64,000 nt of DNA from Sphingobacterium sp. UBA5670 (GTDB lineage: Bacteria > Bacteroidota > Bacteroidia > Sphingobacteriales > Sphingobacteriaceae): the NCBI RefSeq assembly GCF_002420705.1, contig NZ_DIIM01000020.1, positions 1 to 64,000 on the forward strand. Direction: 5' to 3'. Each line of letters begins with the position of its first letter. Position 1 is the stretch's first letter. A program made the translations under genes and the position numbers. This document shows positions 60,473 through 64,000 of the stretch, in pieces. The notes beneath the pieces are model-generated. The model was not told the origin of the DNA and made no database searches. It worked only from the letters and a program-made list of their open reading frames with translations.

Positions 60473-61447
60473 ATGAAAAAAAAAGCCGGTTATACACGAA
60501 AGAAAATAGGCAAATCTTTTAAATATTTTGATGCATCAGGAACCGAAGTATCTGATCAAAAGATTTTAGAAAGAATTACAAAACTGGTTATCCCACCCAA
60601 CTGGAAAGATGTATGGATTGCCAAAAGTGCCAACAGTGATCTGCAAGCTTTTGGATTCGACCAAAAAGAACGTAAACAATATATCTATCATGAGAAATTC
60701 GTTAACCAACGGCAGGCGGCAAAGTTCAGTAATATTCTTTTTATGGGTAAGTATTTGCAGGAATTAAGAAAAATCAGCACTAAACACCTCAAACATCAGG
60801 ACTGGGATATGGATAAGTTGTGTGCAATTGCTTTTAAAATAATGGACAGTACATTAATTCGTATCGGTAATAAGCGCTACACGCTTACTAATAAGTCTTA
60901 TGGCTTGAGTACGTTGGAAAAAAGACACGTTACCATCGAAGACAATAGGATATCTTTAGCATATAAAGGCAAAAAAGGTGTTTTTCAGCAAAAGTCATGG
61001 TCGAGCAGGCAGCAGGCGAAGCTTTTGGAAGAACTTCTTAAAATGAAAGGAAAAAGGATATTTCAGATCGATAGTGCTACATGCGAAAGTACTTTCTGTG
61101 GTGCCGCCTTTAATCATTATCTTCGGGAACATTCTAAGGGTCACATCAGTTGCAAAAGTATCCGTATCTGGGGAGCTAGTCGGGAAGCATTTTATCAGCT
61201 CGCCCAAACCAAACAGGCAGAGGCACTCAATGCACGTAAAAGACAGTTAAACAAGGTCATTAAACAGGTAGCTGAGCAGCTTGGCAATACAAAGACAGTT
61301 TCGCAGACTTATTATATCCATCCCACCATACAACGTTTATTTATGGAAGGAAAATTTCCCAGCATAAAAAGTAAATTGCCACTAGCAAAGTTAGAGGATA
61401 AATTATACCGTTTTTTGCTTAAGCACAGCGATAAAGCCACAACTTAA
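60473..61447 (+). CDS. DNA topoisomerase IB
   Basis: A 324-aa bacterial type IB topoisomerase that relaxes supercoils without ATP. RIGNKRYTLTNKSYGLSTLEKRHV carries catalytic Arg and Lys, SIRIWGASREAF the second Arg region, and QTYYIHPTI the nucleophilic Tyr (near residue 285). Length matches the poxvirus-like bacterial group. The convergent FAD oxidoreductase gene overlaps by four bases. Confidence 0.9.
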   Translation: MKKKAGYTRKKIGKSFKYFDASGTEVSDQKILERITKLVIPPNWKDVWIAKSANSDLQAFGFDQKERKQYIYHEKFVNQRQAAKFSNILFMGKYLQELRKISTKHLKHQDWDMDKLCAIAFKIMDSTLIRIGNKRYTLTNKSYGLSTLEKRHVTIEDNRISLAYKGKKGVFQQKSWSSRQQAKLLEELLKMKGKRIFQIDSATCESTFCGAAFNHYLREHSKGHISCKSIRIWGASREAFYQLAQTKQAEALNARKRQLNKVIKQVAEQLGNTKTVSQTYYIHPTIQRLFMEGKFPSIKSKLPLAKLEDKLYRFLLKHSDKATT

Positions 61448-62649
61448 CGTCCAAACTTAAACCATTTATCCAACGGATGGCTTAGGTTATTCATCCAACA
61501 TGATACCATATCCATAGCCGCAACAGAAAATGTGATGCCATTTCCACCGAAACCACACACAAAGTAGGAGTTTTTAAACTTTTTATGTATTCCGATATAG
61601 GGCAATCCATCCTTAGTCGTCCCAAAAGTACCAGCCCAGGTAAAATCTGGGTGAAAGGGCCTATCCGCAAAAATTTTATTAAATGCCTTTTCCAATTTAA
61701 GTGATTTTGCTGAAATCAGGCTATCCCGCCTGATGGAGTCTTTAAATTCTTCATCTTCTCCCCCGATCAGGAACCTATAATCGTCCGTTGTGCGCATATA
61801 CAGATAAGGTTCAGCAGTATTCCAAATGAGCAGATCCCGATACCGGTAATAAGCTTTTTTATCGACTTCCGACACAATGGCGAATGTACTCAATAGATCG
61901 ACAAATTTTTCAGGAATAAGATTTGTCGTTTCGTATCCTGTACAATAAATAATTTTTTTTGTTTTGATTTTAGCACCCGTCGAGGTTGTTGCGAGATTAT
62001 ATCCCGACTTATATAATACGTTTTCTAATGCTGTTTTGTCGAAAATCAATAGTCCCTTTCTAACGTTGTATGCCAGTAGCTCATGTGTAAAACAAAACGC
62101 ATCTATGCTTGCTCCTAGATCCGAGAGAATTCCAGCGTAAGCGCCTTGAATTGCATAACGTTTCCTGATTTCTTGTTCCGTTAACCATTTAACGCCAAAA
62201 CCCGCCTCTTGCCGGGATTCAAATTCTTGCTTCAACCAAGAGACATCTTTTTTTCTCGCCGCGAAATAGAGTGATTTTTTTGTTCTAAAACCAGCTTTCG
62301 ATCGGATTTTCTTTGCGATATCCCCCAATTTGCTAATGGCTTCTCCACAGGCTGTGTAGCTCGCTATGGCAGCCTCTTCACCGATTAATTCCTTTAGCCT
62401 ATATAAAGGCACATCTATTTCATATTGCAACATAGAAGTAGTCGCTGCCGAACTCCCATTTACAATTTCACGCTTGTCTATAAGTATACATTTCTTTCCA
62501 TCATTCATGCATTGATGTGCTATCAATGCCCCTGTAATGCCACCCCCAACGATAAGAACATCACAGCTGCGATCATCCTGCAAGGAAGGGTAACTGTTTA
62601 AAAGACCATTTTTTACTAACCAGAAAGGTTCATTTGACTTTAAATCCAT
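61444..62649 (-). CDS. FAD-dependent oxidoreductase (DAO family)
   Basis: A 401-aa flavoprotein with an N-terminal dinucleotide fold (VLIVGGGITGALIAHQC, about residues 31-47), the substrate-binding domain and a C-terminal FAD-contacting segment (TKDGLPYIGIHKKFKNSYFVCGFGGNGI). Related to D-amino-acid and gamma-glutamylputrescine oxidases. No partner genes point to a substrate. It overlaps the topoisomerase gene at its 3' end. Confidence 0.88.
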   Translation of the reverse strand: MDLKSNEPFWLVKNGLLNSYPSLQDDRSCDVLIVGGGITGALIAHQCMNDGKKCILIDKREIVNGSSAATTSMLQYEIDVPLYRLKELIGEEAAIASYTACGEAISKLGDIAKKIRSKAGFRTKKSLYFAARKKDVSWLKQEFESRQEAGFGVKWLTEQEIRKRYAIQGAYAGILSDLGASIDAFCFTHELLAYNVRKGLLIFDKTALENVLYKSGYNLATTSTGAKIKTKKIIYCTGYETTNLIPEKFVDLLSTFAIVSEVDKKAYYRYRDLLIWNTAEPYLYMRTTDDYRFLIGGEDEEFKDSIRRDSLISAKSLKLEKAFNKIFADRPFHPDFTWAGTFGTTKDGLPYIGIHKKFKNSYFVCGFGGNGITFSVAAMDMVSCWMNNLSHPLDKWFKFGR

Positions 62650-62775
62650 TGTAATAAAAGCATATTAAATGCCTGTATAACTATTTCTCTTGAGAATAGT
62701 TTGGTATACAGTTTATTAAATTTCAAACCATTTGAGCATCACTAAGGTTATCTTATTAGCAATAAATAATTACTT

Positions 62776-63531
62776 ATGCGAGCAATTTGGACAGGGGCTA
62801 TTGGTTTTGGTCTGGTCAATATCCCAATTAAAATATATAGTGCAACGGAAAGCGCGGCTTTGGATCTGGATATGCTTGATCGAAAGGATCTATCCAACAT
62901 CAAATTCAAGCGGGTAAATGAACAAACTGGCAAAGAGGTAAAATGGGACAATATTGTGAAAGGATATTTTATGAAAGACCATTACGTCGTGCTGGAAGAC
63001 GCAGATTTTGAAGACGCAAGTCCAGAAAAGACTAAACTAATCAATCTCCATGCTTTTGTCAAAATGATGGATGTGGACAGTATATATTTTGAAACGCCCT
63101 ACTATTTGGAGCCACAAAAAGGCGGAGAAAAAGCCTATCAACTATTACTCAAAGCATTGGAAAAAACTAAAATGGCGGGCTTAGGATCATTCGTGATGCG
63201 AAATGTAGAACATCTAGCCCTGATAAAGCCCTATCAAAATGCATTAGTTTTGAATAAAATACGTTATCAACAGGAGATCCGGACGCTAGATGAGCTCAAA
63301 TTACCCAGTAAAATTAAAATTCAAAAAGTAGAAATGGACATGGCCACACAGCTGATCGAGCAACATAGTGCAACCTTTGATATCAGTAGTTATAAAAACG
63401 AATATATGAACGATCTCCTCAAAATAATCAAACAAAAAGACAAGGGTAAACGTCCTACCATTCGAAAAATGAAAGTAGAGCATACAAAAGCAGATGATTT
63501 GCTTGCAAAATTGAAGGCGAGCCTAGGTTAA
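62776..63531 (+). CDS. Ku protein for non-homologous end joining
   Basis: A 251-aa bacterial Ku. The start MRAIWTGAIGFGLVNIPIKIYSATES is diagnostic, and the Ku core covers about residues 1-200 (KFKRVNEQTGKEVKWDNIVKGY, GLGSFVMRNVEHLALIKPYQNALVLNKIRY), with a short lysine-rich C-terminus. It binds DNA ends and recruits LigD, which is not in this window. Just before it is a topoisomerase IB gene, just after it a truncated small ORF. Confidence 0.97.
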   Translation: MRAIWTGAIGFGLVNIPIKIYSATESAALDLDMLDRKDLSNIKFKRVNEQTGKEVKWDNIVKGYFMKDHYVVLEDADFEDASPEKTKLINLHAFVKMMDVDSIYFETPYYLEPQKGGEKAYQLLLKALEKTKMAGLGSFVMRNVEHLALIKPYQNALVLNKIRYQQEIRTLDELKLPSKIKIQKVEMDMATQLIEQHSATFDISSYKNEYMNDLLKIIKQKDKGKRPTIRKMKVEHTKADDLLAKLKASLG

Positions 63532-63549
63532 AACATAGCACCCTGTAAC

Positions 63550-63630
63550 ATGATACGTAAATTAAAATCGGGGCAGTACCGAATATATGCCAAGCATCCA
63601 GATAAAGAGACAAGAGGCAAAAATACATGA
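63550..63630 (+). pseudogene. Truncated small ORF, MIRKLKSG family
   Basis: A 26-codon frame (MIRKLKSGQYRIYAKHPDKE) whose beginning matches small proteins of about 50 aa I recall near Ku/ligD genes. Here the frame stops at TGA 63628-63630, and none of the three frames continues the normal C-terminus. Probably a broken gene. Confidence 0.45.
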
Positions 63631-63670
63631 GTAAGAAATTCAATATTTTAAGCATAAGAAGTGAGAAATC

Positions 63671-64000
63671 ATGAAAAATATCATACCAGAACAAAAAGAA
63701 GGTAAGCATTTGGATTGCTTTGAATCCCTCGAGTTTCCCAGTGAAGCTATCGCCAGTTTAGCCTATGATTTGGCTATAGATAATCTTAGAAAGGTCAATC
63801 ATTGGTATGAACTAGCGCAGTTACCTGCCACTGTATTTCAATTAACGACTGGTTATGGAACTCCAATTGATCGTTTACTCGAATTACATGATTATATCAG
63901 ACTGGATATTCCCGGACCGGGACTTCCGAGTAGTGATGGCTATGATTGGGTGAATGTTGTTAACCTCATTTCAGAAAAAACAGAGGACTATAGGGTTTTT
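63671..64000 (+). CDS. Hypothetical protein, 3' end outside window
   Basis: At least 110 codons from ATG 63671, running out of the window. The visible residues are mixed alpha/beta (ESLEFPSEAIASLAYDLAID, LPATVFQLTTGYGTPIDRLL, DIPGPGLPSSDGYDWVNVVNL). I do not recognise the family. It follows the Ku gene and the broken ORF, on the same strand. Confidence 0.6.
   Translation, partial: MKNIIPEQKEGKHLDCFESLEFPSEAIASLAYDLAIDNLRKVNHWYELAQLPATVFQLTTGYGTPIDRLLELHDYIRLDIPGPGLPSSDGYDWVNVVNLISEKTEDYRVF

Overview
The window looks like chromosomal DNA of a Bacteroidota member, most likely Sphingobacteriaceae and probably Sphingobacterium. About a dozen genes carry a Bacteroidota-type -7 box (TAnnTTTG), ribosome-binding sites are mostly weak, and the families fit: WG-repeat protein, split 5'-nucleotidase, long HutU, RagB-like lipoproteins, DUF763, DUF4256 and DUF808. 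Almost everything is housekeeping or accessory metabolism. I found no rRNA operon, CRISPR array, insertion sequence or intact prophage.

Layout. 1-5.5 kb is an RND efflux operon on the minus strand. 5.7-11.2 kb holds minus-strand genes including DUF763 and a large FAD/Fe-S dehydrogenase. 11.4-16.9 kb is plus strand: a FUSC-like protein, an Lrp regulator with an EamA exporter, a split 5'-nucleotidase and an MFS transporter. 16.9-20.9 kb is minus: M13 peptidase, MetA and a TlpA-like protein. 21-30.7 kb has aconitase, a pentapeptide-repeat protein, a WG-repeat protein, DUF808, DUF4256, a YciI-type protein, a GyrI-like protein and a ClC channel. 30.8-33.6 kb is the most unusual locus: RtcB RNA ligase and a slipin, preceded by a non-coding element that can be drawn as an expanded tRNA cloverleaf. 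34-36.9 kb holds a lipoprotein, a cytosine-deaminase-like amidohydrolase and an AraC regulator. 36.95-37.27 kb is a non-coding array phased at 10 and then 11 bp. 37.4-39.5 kb is a three-gene cassette ending in an MpaB/DUF2236 oxygenase. 39.5-41 kb has recR and a LOG-family hydrolase. 41.0-42.05 kb is a graveyard of gene relics and an orphan leader. 42.1-44.1 kb has an exonuclease/GIY-YIG fusion and a small acetyltransferase. 44.2-51 kb is a complete histidine-utilisation operon with a divergent LysR regulator. 51.1-52.7 kb holds a monooxygenase-like gene and luxS-mtnN. 53-57 kb is a trehalose synthase/phosphatase fusion coupled to a GH15 enzyme. 57-64 kb has small envelope proteins, an ECF sigma factor, topoisomerase IB, an FAD oxidoreductase, Ku and an incomplete gene.

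How the genes work together. hutH, hutU, hutI and hutG cover the route from histidine to glutamate. luxS and mtnN recycle S-adenosylhomocysteine, and metA feeds methionine synthesis. The trehalose genes, Ku, topoisomerase IB and the ECF factor suggest a stress and desiccation neighbourhood, although nothing in the sequence proves co-regulation. The best candidate for an undescribed system is the tRNA-like RNA with slipin and RtcB, a possible RNA-repair module. The second is the helically phased 10/11-bp repeat array.
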